The notes: a model not told the origin generated them from the sequence alone. Counted from the first letter of the stretch, positions 1 to 6,829 are shown. The stretch: 9,789 nucleotides of DNA from Flavobacteriaceae bacterium (GCA_020435885.1 JAGQYU010000159.1:1-9789), one strand, 5' to 3'. Numbers and translations: made by a program.

Positions 1-242
1 TGACTGGCTTCTTTACTAAAATATGATTTTGGTATAAACAAAGGGAAATAAGCATTTTGATGCCCTGTTTCCTTAAACATTCTATCAAGTTCTGCTTGCA
101 TTTTTTCCCAAATAGCAAAACCATAGGGTTTAATGACCATACTACCTCTAACACCTGAGTTTTCAGCTAGGTCTGCCTTTACTACCAATTCGTTATACCA
201 TTTGGAATAATCTTCGCTTCTTTTCGTTAAGTTTTTACTCAT
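1..242 (-). CDS. proS: Prolyl-tRNA synthetase, N-terminal part (cut by window edge)
   Basis: Class II aminoacyl-tRNA synthetase that charges tRNA-Pro with proline in the cytoplasm. Reading the minus strand from the ATG at 242-240 gives 80 complete codons before the edge, beginning MSKNLTKRSEDYSKWYNELV and containing VRGSMVIKPYG (residues 31-41), AIWEKMQAELDRMFKETGHQ (43-62) and NAYFPLFIPKS (63-73). This matches my knowledge of the start of the short, eukaryote/archaeon-like ProRS found in Bacteroidota, where the RG.MVIKPYG and YFPLFIPKS segments belong to the motif 1 region of the catalytic core. The start is supported because the conserved SEDYSKWYNELV segment follows at once and no in-frame ATG lies just upstream. 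The gene diverges from the lipoprotein gene at 345, with 102 nt between the starts. The rest lies beyond position 1, so integrity cannot be judged. Confidence 0.93.
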   Translation of the reverse strand, partial: MSKNLTKRSEDYSKWYNELVVKADLAENSGVRGSMVIKPYGFAIWEKMQAELDRMFKETGHQNAYFPLFIPKSYFSKEAS

Positions 243-296
243 ATCATATATTTTGGCATAAATATTGTGATATCTTTAACACAAAATTTACTAGTG

Positions 297-328
297 CAAA
301 ACTAATTATATTTTGTAATTTAAAACAA
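297..328 (-). promoter_or_regulatory. Candidate proS promoter (Bacteroidota type)
   Basis: On the minus strand TAGTTTTG (304-297) is an exact match to the Bacteroidota -7 element TAnnTTTG. A TTG (328-326) lies 21 nt upstream, an acceptable but slightly long spacing for the -33 element. It would give a leader of about 45-50 nt before the proS ATG at 242. On the opposite strand the near-match TATATTTTG (307-315), one base too long between TA and TTTG, may be part of the divergent promoter for the lipoprotein gene at 345. Pattern match only. Confidence 0.45.
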
Positions 329-344
329 TTAAAAGTTACTCAAC

Positions 345-1655
345 ATGAAATTTACAAAATACTTTCACAAACGAGTTGGATATATTGCTTTGGCAGGAGT
401 ATTAATTTCCAGCTTATCATCATGTATCGTTTACCGTGATGCATCAGCCTATGGCGGAGAAGATGACGGTATCTATGCATATAATGAGCCTAGGCACGAT
501 GTTGTAGTTGAAGAGGAGGTAGTAGAGGCGCCTGTAAACAACTCTAAAATGTATCAAGACTATTTTAGAAGAGAAGCTGAAGAATATTCAAAAATAGCCG
601 AAGAAGATATTTTTACGGATATTGATTCTTTAGGTTATGGTGATGAAGAATATTATGAAGATGAACAATATGTTGAAGGAAATTCTCCTTGGGAATATAC
701 TGATAATGTAACTGTTAATTTCTACGGAGGTTTTAACAATTGGTACAGACCTTATTATTACTATTCATGGTATAGACCTTATAATTGGTATAATGATTTC
801 TACTACTCGCCTTATTACTCTTGGGGCTATGGGAACTATTACCCTTATGAATATGGATATCCTTACTATGGTGGTTATTATGGTTACTATGGATACAACT
901 ATTACAGACCTTGGTCTTATTATTCTCCAAGATATTACAACAATTATAACTACGGTAGAAGATACACATACAATACCAGCAGACTAGGAAACAGAACTGC
1001 TTATAGCAGAAGATCAAGTTTATTGGAAAACAGTAGTTATAATACCACAAACAGAAGATCTGTAACTAATAGAACTTTTGATGCATCTACCCGCAGGAGT
1101 ATCGATAACAATTCTGGAGTAAGAAGAAGTTCTACAGATATTAGAAATAATACCTCGGTTAGAAGAAGCAATGCTATTCCTAATAATTCATCCATTAGAA
1201 GAAATAACAGTTCAAATATCCGTTCAAGCTCAGTAAGAAGAATGAACTACGGAACTGTTAACCGAAATTACAATCCTAACGATAGAACATCTGTAAATTC
1301 AAATTCTAGCAGAATCAATAGAACTAGTGTTAACAACAACAGAACATATAATCCTGTTAACAGACAAAGCTATCAAAGAAGTACTACAATACCTAGTAAT
1401 CGTACTAGTAGTAATGTAAGGTCAACCCAACCCCAACGTAGAGTTAACTACTCAACAAGCAGAAACAACAACTCTTCAAGATCTGTAAATAGGTCATCTT
1501 CAACACCTAGGAATAATTTTTCAAGAAGTTCTTCAGTAAACAGAAGCAGTAGTTCTGTAAACAACAATAGTTCTTCAAGCAGAAGTTCTTCTAATAGTGG
1601 TGTATCAAGATCATCTTCATCAAGTTCATCAAGAAGTAGTTCAAGACGTAATTAA
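345..1655 (+). CDS. Low-complexity Tyr/Asn/Arg/Ser-rich lipoprotein, function unknown
   Basis: A 436-residue protein I cannot assign to a functional family. Residues 1-27 form a lipoprotein signal: basic start, hydrophobic stretch, then lipobox LSSC with Cys27, the only cysteine. An acidic segment follows (about 38-120, rich in Asp/Glu with clusters such as VVVEEEVVE). Residues 131-210 hold 35 tyrosines in 80 positions, mixed with Gly, Pro and Trp (YYGGYYGYYGYNYY). Residues 211-436 are Arg/Ser/Asn-rich with 41 Arg and about 5 acidic residues, ending in an SR-type tail (SRSSSSSSSRSSSRRN). No lysine occurs after residue 83. The N-terminal acid and C-terminal base make a charge-segregated, probably disordered chain anchored to an envelope membrane. 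The stop lies 23 nt before the OmpP1-type gene, so the two are probably co-transcribed. Automatic annotation could misname such a protein after eukaryotic Ser-rich proteins; that would be a composition artefact. The reading frame is supported by the lipobox and unbroken length. Confidence 0.8.
   Translation: MKFTKYFHKRVGYIALAGVLISSLSSCIVYRDASAYGGEDDGIYAYNEPRHDVVVEEEVVEAPVNNSKMYQDYFRREAEEYSKIAEEDIFTDIDSLGYGDEEYYEDEQYVEGNSPWEYTDNVTVNFYGGFNNWYRPYYYYSWYRPYNWYNDFYYSPYYSWGYGNYYPYEYGYPYYGGYYGYYGYNYYRPWSYYSPRYYNNYNYGRRYTYNTSRLGNRTAYSRRSSLLENSSYNTTNRRSVTNRTFDASTRRSIDNNSGVRRSSTDIRNNTSVRRSNAIPNNSSIRRNNSSNIRSSSVRRMNYGTVNRNYNPNDRTSVNSNSSRINRTSVNNNRTYNPVNRQSYQRSTTIPSNRTSSNVRSTQPQRRVNYSTSRNNNSSRSVNRSSSTPRNNFSRSSSVNRSSSSVNNNSSSSRSSSNSGVSRSSSSSSSRSSSRRN
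1119..1244 (+). repeat. Degenerate VRRS-type protein repeat, period about 13 residues
   Basis: Within the lipoprotein, the motif VRR or IRR recurs at residues 259, 272, 284 and 297, spacings of 13, 12 and 13, separated by Asn/Ser-rich stretches (RRSSTDIRNNTS, RRSNAIPNNSS). The DNA repeats are diverged, so this is an old internal amplification or composition-driven pattern and not a recent tandem duplication. Confidence 0.5.
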
Positions 1656-1678
1656 AAAAGAAAAAGTTAAGTAAAATC

Positions 1679-3037
1679 ATGAAAAGAATTATATTCCTTT
1701 TAGGAGGGTTACTATCCTCTTTGGCTATCAATGCCCAAGTTATAAGCTATACAGATGCTGCTGTACTTTTCTCATCTGATGATAATAATGGCACTGCCAG
1801 ATATAATGGTATGAGCGGTGCTTTTGGAGCGCTTGGCGGAGATATGTCTGCCGTAGAAATAAATCCTGCCGGTTTAGCTGTATTTAAAGATACAGAATTT
1901 AGTACTACTCTTGGAGTTAGAAATACAGAAATAACATCTAATTTCTATGGCACAACTAATAATAATGACGACACTTATTTTAACTTACATCAAGTAGGTG
2001 GTGCATTAGTTTTTAATAGTAAGTATTCTAACTGGTCAAAGGTTGCCATTGGTTTTAACTACACATTATTTAAAGATTTTGAAAACAGTTATATTGTTCA
2101 AGGAAATAGTGGTGTATCCGAGTTTTACTCAGACCCATATTTGAATGATGATGGTATTCCTGATAATGATGTTTATTATGATTTTGTTGATGGACAATTT
2201 TTTGGTAACTATACTTCCGGCAAAAATGAACGATTTACCTTTTCACTGGCAGCTCAATACAATGACAATCTGTATTTAGGTTTTTCATTAATCACTCACA
2301 ATTTAGATTTTTATCAAAATGCTTTGTTTGAAGAGTCTAATAATGATGGAAACGGAAATCTTTTAGATGCTTCTCTTTTACAAGAATTATATTCTTATGG
2401 TGAAGGTGTTGGGTTTGGATTCGGGTTCATTACAAAGCCTTCCCATAACGTAAGGTTTGGACTTTCATATCAAACTCCTGTTTGGTATAGTTTAACAGAT
2501 GAATACGTTGAAGATCTAGAAATAAGTGTAAGTAACAATGCAAATTTATATACCGAAAACTCTGGAGTAAGTGTATACGACTATAAATTTAACTCTCCTT
2601 CTAAATTTACAGGAAGTTTTGCTTATGTATTTGAAAAACAAGGTTTGTTTAGTATTGATTATACCTTAAAAGGTTATAAAAATGCAAAATTTAAGCCTAC
2701 AAATGAATTTGTTGATGAAAATGACACGTTCAACAACTATATGAAAAATACTTCCTCTGTAAGGATTGGCGGTGAATGGCGAATAGATAATGTTAGCCTA
2801 AGAGGTGGTTATCATTTTGAAGAAAATCCTTACAAAGATGCTCTGGATTCTGATAATATTACAGGCTATTCACTAGGTGTAGGATTTAAATTCAAAGGCA
2901 ATACAAAACTCGATCTTGCTTATCAAAGATCAGAAAATACAGATGTATATGGATTCTTAAATATTGATGGTGTGGCTCCTGCCGAGTTAGACATCACTAA
3001 TAATAAGTTTACTGCAACATTAGTTATTGGGTTTTAA
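1679..3037 (+). CDS. OmpP1/FadL/TodX-family outer-membrane transport protein
   Basis: A 452-residue predicted outer-membrane beta barrel of the FadL superfamily, whose characterised members move long-chain fatty acids or hydrophobic compounds across the outer membrane. The substrate here is unknown. A signal peptide occupies residues 1-20 (MKRIIFLLGG...AINAQ, cleavage near AQ|V). The family signature follows: RYNGMSGAFGALGGDMSAVE (41-60) then INPAGLAVF (61-69), the Gly-rich segment plus NPAG of the N-terminal hatch region. The rest alternates short amphipathic strands with Asn/Asp-rich loops and ends in Phe after TATLVIG, as expected for recognition by the BAM machinery. Length fits the family (roughly 420-500). 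It follows the lipoprotein gene by 23 nt and is closed by the hairpin at 3066, so it is the last gene of that unit. Family call firm, substrate unassigned. Confidence 0.88.
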   Translation: MKRIIFLLGGLLSSLAINAQVISYTDAAVLFSSDDNNGTARYNGMSGAFGALGGDMSAVEINPAGLAVFKDTEFSTTLGVRNTEITSNFYGTTNNNDDTYFNLHQVGGALVFNSKYSNWSKVAIGFNYTLFKDFENSYIVQGNSGVSEFYSDPYLNDDGIPDNDVYYDFVDGQFFGNYTSGKNERFTFSLAAQYNDNLYLGFSLITHNLDFYQNALFEESNNDGNGNLLDASLLQELYSYGEGVGFGFGFITKPSHNVRFGLSYQTPVWYSLTDEYVEDLEISVSNNANLYTENSGVSVYDYKFNSPSKFTGSFAYVFEKQGLFSIDYTLKGYKNAKFKPTNEFVDENDTFNNYMKNTSSVRIGGEWRIDNVSLRGGYHFEENPYKDALDSDNITGYSLGVGFKFKGNTKLDLAYQRSENTDVYGFLNIDGVAPAELDITNNKFTATLVIGF

Positions 3038-3065
3038 ATTTAGAGTTTTAATACCATAACGTAAG

Positions 3066-3094
3066 GCCTGAGTTTGTTAACTCAGGCTTTTTTT
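3066..3094 (+). terminator. Rho-independent terminator after the OmpP1-family gene
   Basis: A perfect 9-bp stem GCCTGAGTT / AACTCAGGC (3066-3074 and 3079-3087) with loop TGTT is followed by seven T (3088-3094). It starts 28 nt after the stop at 3037 and is the strongest hairpin I see in the window. It ends the lipoprotein-porin unit on the plus strand. Confidence 0.92.
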
Positions 3095-3107
3095 ATAGTT
3101 TTATTTT

Positions 3108-3764
3108 ATGTTTTCACATTCGCATCCATACAAACCTTTCATACCAAGCAATGCTACAAAACTCATTGTAGGAACGTTACCTCCACCCCGTTTTACTACC
3201 GGAGAATTGTTGCCTGGTGATGTAAATTTTTGTTATGGTAGCCGTGATGGACAATTATGGCCGATTTTAGACAGAATATTTAAACTTAATTTAATATTTG
3301 AAAATTCTAATAGTGCCATAGAGCAACGAAAACAATTTTTAAAAAATACCAATATTGGTATTTGTGATATTGTTGAAAATTGTAAAAGAACAAAAATTGA
3401 TGCTACCGACCTTGGTATGCAATATGTAGTACTAAGAAATTTGATAGGATATTTAAAAGAATTTCCTAAAATAGACACGTTGCTTTTTACTGGAGGTAAC
3501 AGTAAAAATGGACCTGAATATTTTTTTAGGAAACATATAAAACAATACAACGTATCATTACAAATAGTTGATGATAGCACACCAAAAATTCATCAGTTTG
3601 TATTGGATAACAGGATTATAAAAACAGTTTCATTAACAGCTCCTTCAGGTTCTGCTAACAGAGCAGTAGGTAGTAATCCTGATTATAAAGAAATGAAAAA
3701 GAAAAACCCTAATTTTAATACTATTGATTTTAGGGTTTTACAATACCAACAATTTTTTCTTTAA
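3108..3764 (+). CDS. Uracil-DNA glycosylase-superfamily protein (putative base-excision repair enzyme)
   Basis: A 218-residue cytoplasmic protein resembling the uracil-DNA glycosylase superfamily, closest in feel to the Mug / hypoxanthine-DNA glycosylase branches. Supporting segments are LIVGTLPPPRF (19-29) where the family has a G-x-x-P motif I; FCYGSRDGQLWPILDRIF (41-58), like the Y..HPRN.FWPIL block; GICDIVENCKR (84-94), like the G..DI segment; the strand IDTLLFTGG (122-130); and LTAPSGSANRA (177-187), matching the C-terminal PSPSG.N DNA-intercalation motif. Motif I lacks the Asn or Asp that activates water in Mug and Ung enzymes, so the substrate base and even catalysis are uncertain. ATG 3108 is the only suitable start: the next Met is residue 104, after two motifs. 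It begins 13 nt after the upstream terminator, so its promoter must overlap that hairpin region or it relies on read-through. Its stop is 2 nt from the convergent stop at 3767. Confidence 0.72.
   Translation: MFSHSHPYKPFIPSNATKLIVGTLPPPRFTTGELLPGDVNFCYGSRDGQLWPILDRIFKLNLIFENSNSAIEQRKQFLKNTNIGICDIVENCKRTKIDATDLGMQYVVLRNLIGYLKEFPKIDTLLFTGGNSKNGPEYFFRKHIKQYNVSLQIVDDSTPKIHQFVLDNRIIKTVSLTAPSGSANRAVGSNPDYKEMKKKNPNFNTIDFRVLQYQQFFL
3696..3739 (-). terminator. Candidate terminator of the convergent gene, inside the glycosylase coding end
   Basis: A perfect 10-bp inverted repeat AAAACCCTAA (3703-3712) / TTAGGGTTTT (3730-3739) with a 17-nt loop lies in the last codons of the glycosylase-like gene. Read on the minus strand, the arm is followed by TTTTTCTTTTT (3706-3696), a good U-rich tract, so it may terminate transcripts of the gene at 4492-3767. 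On the plus strand only TTTT follows, so termination there would be weaker. The long loop and only three G-C pairs limit confidence. Confidence 0.4.
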
Positions 3765-3766
3765 GT

Positions 3767-4492
3767 CTATGTATGTGTTACCCACGTTAGAATTACTCCA
3801 ACATAGTTCATTTTGTAATCCAATCCGTTGGCAAAAGAAAAATCAACTGATAAGTTATCTACTAAATTGCTTCCGAATCCAATATTAAAACTATGTGACA
3901 GGAAATCATCCATAGTAAAATCGCCAAACTGTTCAACAAAAAAGTGAAACTTTTGATTGAGTTCATAAGTAAAGTTGATAATATAAAATCCTGAAGAAGA
4001 AAGGTCAATATCTTGTAAAAATCCTACATTGTAATTAAATGATAATCTTTCTGTTAACTGATTCATCAAATTCAACGATAGTATCTTCCCTACTCCGGCA
4101 GACACGTCATTTTGAGCTACAGGCACTATTGCCCTTGCCATTAATGATGCTTCAGGTATCAACTTGTGCTGCTTCCACAGATCAATTGCCATCCCCACCT
4201 GCATATCTCCTATTTCATGATACGTTTCAACCAACTTATCTCCATTAAAAACTTGCTGCCTGGTAACAGGAATACTAAATTGAAATTCCGCCTTATTTAA
4301 AACTCCATAACGAATTAAAGCACTTGGCAAACTCCATGAGGTGATCTTTTGCCCTGCATCTTTTTCAATTGAATATTGTGATTCTAATTCTATTTGAAGT
4401 GTTTCACTTTCAACACTTGCCGAAGGTTCTACTGTTTGCGCCATACAGTAAGTAGTAAACAAACAAATTATTAATATGAATATGACTCTCAT
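3767..4492 (-). CDS. Outer-membrane protein of the 'transporter'/phenol MetA-pathway type
   Basis: A 241-residue exported protein. Residues 1-19 form a Sec signal (MRVIFILIICLFTTYCMAQ, cleavage after AQ). The mature part starts with a strand of the form TLQIELESQYSIEK, then SLPSALIRYGVLNKAEFQFS (54-73). The pattern of a polar strand, 'P..LIRYG....EF.F..P', then further alternating hydrophobic strands (MQVGMAIDLW, LIPEASLMARAIVP, FYIINFTYEL, FFVEQFGDF) is what I associate with the small beta-barrel family annotated as transporter or putative MetA-pathway of phenol degradation. That family name does not prove phenol metabolism, and no aromatic-degradation gene is nearby. It is apparently monocistronic, convergent with the glycosylase-like gene (2-nt gap), and preceded by a perfect palindrome that suggests regulation by a DNA-binding repressor. 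The start at 4492 is fixed by the signal peptide. Confidence 0.7.
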   Translation of the reverse strand: MRVIFILIICLFTTYCMAQTVEPSASVESETLQIELESQYSIEKDAGQKITSWSLPSALIRYGVLNKAEFQFSIPVTRQQVFNGDKLVETYHEIGDMQVGMAIDLWKQHKLIPEASLMARAIVPVAQNDVSAGVGKILSLNLMNQLTERLSFNYNVGFLQDIDLSSSGFYIINFTYELNQKFHFFVEQFGDFTMDDFLSHSFNIGFGSNLVDNLSVDFSFANGLDYKMNYVGVILTWVTHT

Positions 4493-4514
4493 TTGGTTAG
4501 TTATTTTTATAGTA

Positions 4515-4540
4515 CAAATTAATTTAGACTAAGTCTAAAT
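4515..4540 (-). promoter_or_regulatory. Perfect palindromic operator beside a -7-like element
   Basis: ATTTAGACT (4522-4530), one central A, then AGTCTAAAT (4532-4540) form a perfect 9+1+9 inverted repeat 30 nt upstream of the ATG at 4492. On the minus strand it abuts TTAATTTG (4522-4515), a 7-of-8 match to the -7 element TAnnTTTG, so it would lie in the promoter spacer, where a bound dimer blocks RNA polymerase. The TTAG...CTAA outer bases resemble DtxR/MntR-type metal-repressor boxes, but a TetR or MarR type regulator would fit equally. There is no T-tract and it faces a start, so it is not a terminator. Confidence 0.6.
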
Positions 4541-4565
4541 AAAAATGATTTTTGTCATATTCCAT

Positions 4566-4595
4566 AAAAAAAGCCAAACGTAATGTTTGGCTTTT
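4566..4595 (-). terminator. Rho-independent terminator of the sucA-peptidase-sucB operon
   Basis: An 11-bp perfect stem AAAAGCCAAAC (4569-4579) / GTTTGGCTTTT (4585-4595) with a 5-nt loop lies 21 nt beyond the sucB stop. Read on the minus strand, the GGC arm is followed by seven T (4572-4566). The plus-strand tail is only TTTTC, so it works mainly for the minus strand. Confidence 0.9.
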
Positions 4596-4616
4596 CATAA
4601 AATTATAAATTAAATT

Positions 4617-5828
4617 CTAAAGTTCAAGTGCCTTTTTAGGATTGTTATCCATTAAAATTTCTACAGGGTTTTCTAGTGCTTCTTTAACAGCTACCAAGAA
4701 TCCTACAGACTCTCTACCGTCAATTATTCTGTGGTCATAAGAAAGTGCAACATACATTATGGGTCTGATTTCTACTTTTCCATTAACGGCCACAGGGCGC
4801 TCCACGATATTGTGCATACCTAAAATAGCACTTTGTGGCGGATTAATAATAGGTGTAGAAAGCATAGAGCCAAACACACCGCCGTTAGTAATAGTAAATG
4901 TACCTCCGGTCATTTCATCTACGGTAATCTCACCTTCACGGGCTCTGATGGCTAATCTTTTTACCTCTGCTTCAACACCTCTAAATGTTAAATTTTCAGC
5001 ATTTCTAATCACTGGAACCATTAATCCTTTTGGTCCGGAAACTGCTATTGAAATATCCTGAAAATCATACGTAACCATATAATCTCCATCAATCATAGAA
5101 TTTACATCAGGATACATTTGTAAAGCTCTAACCACGGCTTTGGTAAAGAAACTCATAAAACCTAGACCTACATTATGTTTTTCTTTAAATACATCTTTAT
5201 ACTCTTTTCGTAAATCGTATATAGGTTGCATATCTACTTCATTAAAAGTAGTAAGCATAGCAGTTTCATTTTTAACAGAAACCAAACGCTCTGCTAATTT
5301 TCTCCTAAGCATTGATAGTTTTTTACGCTCAGAAGCTCTATTACCTCCACTTACGGGCGTTCCCATACTAGGCACAGCTTTTAGAGCATCTTCTTTAGTA
5401 ATTCTACCATCTTTACCTGTTCCCTTAACCTGATCAGCAGCAATACCTTTTTCTTCTAGTATTTTTTTTGCTGCCGGCGAAGCCGTTCCTGTAGCATAGG
5501 TTGTAGCTTCTACTGCAGCAGGTTTATCTTCCTTTTTAGGCTCTTCTTTCTTCTCTGCCTTACCATTAGTGGCAGTACCTTCTGGTTTTTTAGCACTCAT
5601 GTCTATCAAACACACTACTGCTCCCACAGCAACAGCGTCACCTTCTTCCGCTTTAAGCGTAATGATTCCACTCTCTTCTGCTGGTAATTCCAACGTAGCT
5701 TTGTCTGAATCAACCTCTGCTATTGGCTGATCTTTCTCAACATAATCGCCATCTTTTACTAACCAAGTTGCTATTTCAACTTCTGTGATGGATTCCCCGG
5801 GAGAAGGGACTTTCATTTCTAAAATCAT
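4617..5828 (-). CDS. sucB: Dihydrolipoamide succinyltransferase, E2 of 2-oxoglutarate dehydrogenase
   Basis: E2 core of the 2-oxoglutarate dehydrogenase complex; it transfers the succinyl group from lipoamide to CoA in the TCA cycle (cytoplasm). The 403 residues carry the standard layout. A lipoyl domain (1-76) has DSDKATLE with the lipoylated Lys43. A Lys/Glu/Pro/Ala-rich linker spans about 77-114. The peripheral subunit-binding domain (about 115-150, SPAAKKILEEKGIAADQVKG then GKDGRITKEDAL) anchors E3/E1. The catalytic domain starts near 166 with RKKLSMLRRKLAERL and ends with SYDHRIIDGRESVGF, giving catalytic His366 and Asp370. One lipoyl domain and this length are typical of SucB; the N-terminal segment VPSPGESITEVEIATWLV also favours SucB over pyruvate or branched-chain E2, as does sucA in the same operon. 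It is the last gene before the terminator at 4595, and starts 37 nt after the peptidase stop with no clear promoter in the gap. Confidence 0.95.
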   Translation of the reverse strand: MILEMKVPSPGESITEVEIATWLVKDGDYVEKDQPIAEVDSDKATLELPAEESGIITLKAEEGDAVAVGAVVCLIDMSAKKPEGTATNGKAEKKEEPKKEDKPAAVEATTYATGTASPAAKKILEEKGIAADQVKGTGKDGRITKEDALKAVPSMGTPVSGGNRASERKKLSMLRRKLAERLVSVKNETAMLTTFNEVDMQPIYDLRKEYKDVFKEKHNVGLGFMSFFTKAVVRALQMYPDVNSMIDGDYMVTYDFQDISIAVSGPKGLMVPVIRNAENLTFRGVEAEVKRLAIRAREGEITVDEMTGGTFTITNGGVFGSMLSTPIINPPQSAILGMHNIVERPVAVNGKVEIRPIMYVALSYDHRIIDGRESVGFLVAVKEALENPVEILMDNNPKKALEL

Positions 5829-5865
5829 TAGTATATAATTTATTTATTCAAATACTTTATCTATT

Positions 5866-6828
5866 TTACTCTAAATTCTTTACAAAGTCTTCTTTAACAG
5901 GCATATAATCGTTCTTTTGTTTTCCGTTCACTAATATAGCATCAAAATACATTTTAGCACCGGTTGCCTGAAAAAAGTCTGGCACATTCTGAATCTGTAA
6001 ATGCAAATGTGCTTCAGTTGAATTACCTGAATTTCCACATTGAGCTATAACCTGCCGCTGCTTCACAAAATCACCCAATTTTACCTTGATAGAATTTTCT
6101 TTTAAATGTGCAAAAAGGATATATTCATTATTGGCAGTTTTTAAAACCAATGTATTCCCCGTTAGTTGTTTAGGGTTTACCTGCCCGGGGATATTATCCG
6201 TTACATTATCAATAACTCTTACTACTTCTGCATCGCAAGGCGCTATGATATCTTTTCCAAAAGCAAAATAACTTTCATTTTTAGTAGGATCTCCTTTATA
6301 TGAACTTCCATTAGCAACTCTTAAAATATCAAATGCATATTGCTGACTCTCATCAGCCATATGATAGTTCTTTTCAACATCTTCTCCTCCCCAATAAACA
6401 AACCATTCTTCGTTAAACGGAAGTATCATTTTTGTTGTGTTTCTGCTAAGTTTAGGTAAACTATCAGATTTATAAGGCTTTATTAACAAACCGTTTATCA
6501 AATCATCTTCATTCAAACTTATGGATATATTTAACACTGCATTGCCAAATGTAGTTTTATAAACACAAACTCCTTCCTCTTCAGATGAAATTTCAGTTTT
6601 TACAATTTTTCCGGCCGGAGCTACATTATTATTAAAAAACTGAAGTGTTTTTTCTTTCGGTAAATATCCTTTCATTTCTTCACTAAACATATAAAAGATT
6701 GAATCGTAATGAGCCTTATTGTAAAACTCCTTAAATTCATTCATTACCGTATCATACCTTTTGTTTTCATGTTGCGCAGATAATACTGTGGTAAAAAGCA
6801 TTAATATGTAGAAAAAGATTTTTTTCAT
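5866..6828 (-). CDS. Secreted M23-family zinc endopeptidase with N-terminal DUF3887-like domain
   Basis: Predicted exported peptidase of the M23 (LytM/lysostaphin-like) family, which normally cuts peptide cross-bridges of peptidoglycan; the actual substrate is unknown. I start it at the ATG at 6828-6826, giving 320 residues with signal MKKIFFYILMLFTTVLSAQ. A longer reading from 6852 overlaps sucA and puts eight unneeded residues before the signal. Residues about 22-118 (MNEFKEFYNKAHYDSIFYMF ... INGLLIKPY) look like the small alpha/beta DUF3887 domain that precedes some hydrolases. The peptidase part follows. His156 (NYHMADESQQYAFD) and Asp167 are probable zinc ligands, with a wider spacing than the classic HxxxD. 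APCDAEVVRV is the beta strand after the metal site, His241 (LFAHLK) a probable catalytic residue, and HLHLQ (His274, His276) gives the catalytic His and third ligand after GNSGNSTEA. The catalytic set therefore looks complete. It begins 1 nt after the sucA stop and is followed by sucB. Confidence 0.85.
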   Translation of the reverse strand: MKKIFFYILMLFTTVLSAQHENKRYDTVMNEFKEFYNKAHYDSIFYMFSEEMKGYLPKEKTLQFFNNNVAPAGKIVKTEISSEEEGVCVYKTTFGNAVLNISISLNEDDLINGLLIKPYKSDSLPKLSRNTTKMILPFNEEWFVYWGGEDVEKNYHMADESQQYAFDILRVANGSSYKGDPTKNESYFAFGKDIIAPCDAEVVRVIDNVTDNIPGQVNPKQLTGNTLVLKTANNEYILFAHLKENSIKVKLGDFVKQRQVIAQCGNSGNSTEAHLHLQIQNVPDFFQATGAKMYFDAILVNGKQKNDYMPVKEDFVKNLE

Positions 6829-6829
6829 C

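Noticed and set aside
259..284. Possible small open frames between proS and the lipoprotein gene
   Set aside because: The 102-nt gap has stops in all frames within short distance, and promoter-like elements account for it.
733..1050. Open minus-strand frame of 105 codons opposite the Tyr-rich part of the lipoprotein gene
   Set aside because: Tyr/Asn codons on the plus strand yield few stops on the other strand; the product has no signal or domain pattern and the lipoprotein frame explains the region.
1495..1650. Serine/arginine-rich DNA suspected to be a tandem DNA repeat or slippage tract
   Set aside because: Serine codons vary (AGT, TCT, TCA, AGC) and no unit repeats exactly, so it is low-complexity protein sequence and not a simple DNA repeat.
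3703..3739. CCCTAA / TTAGGG arms resembling telomere repeats
   Set aside because: Only one copy on each side; it is a simple inverted repeat in a bacterial coding end.
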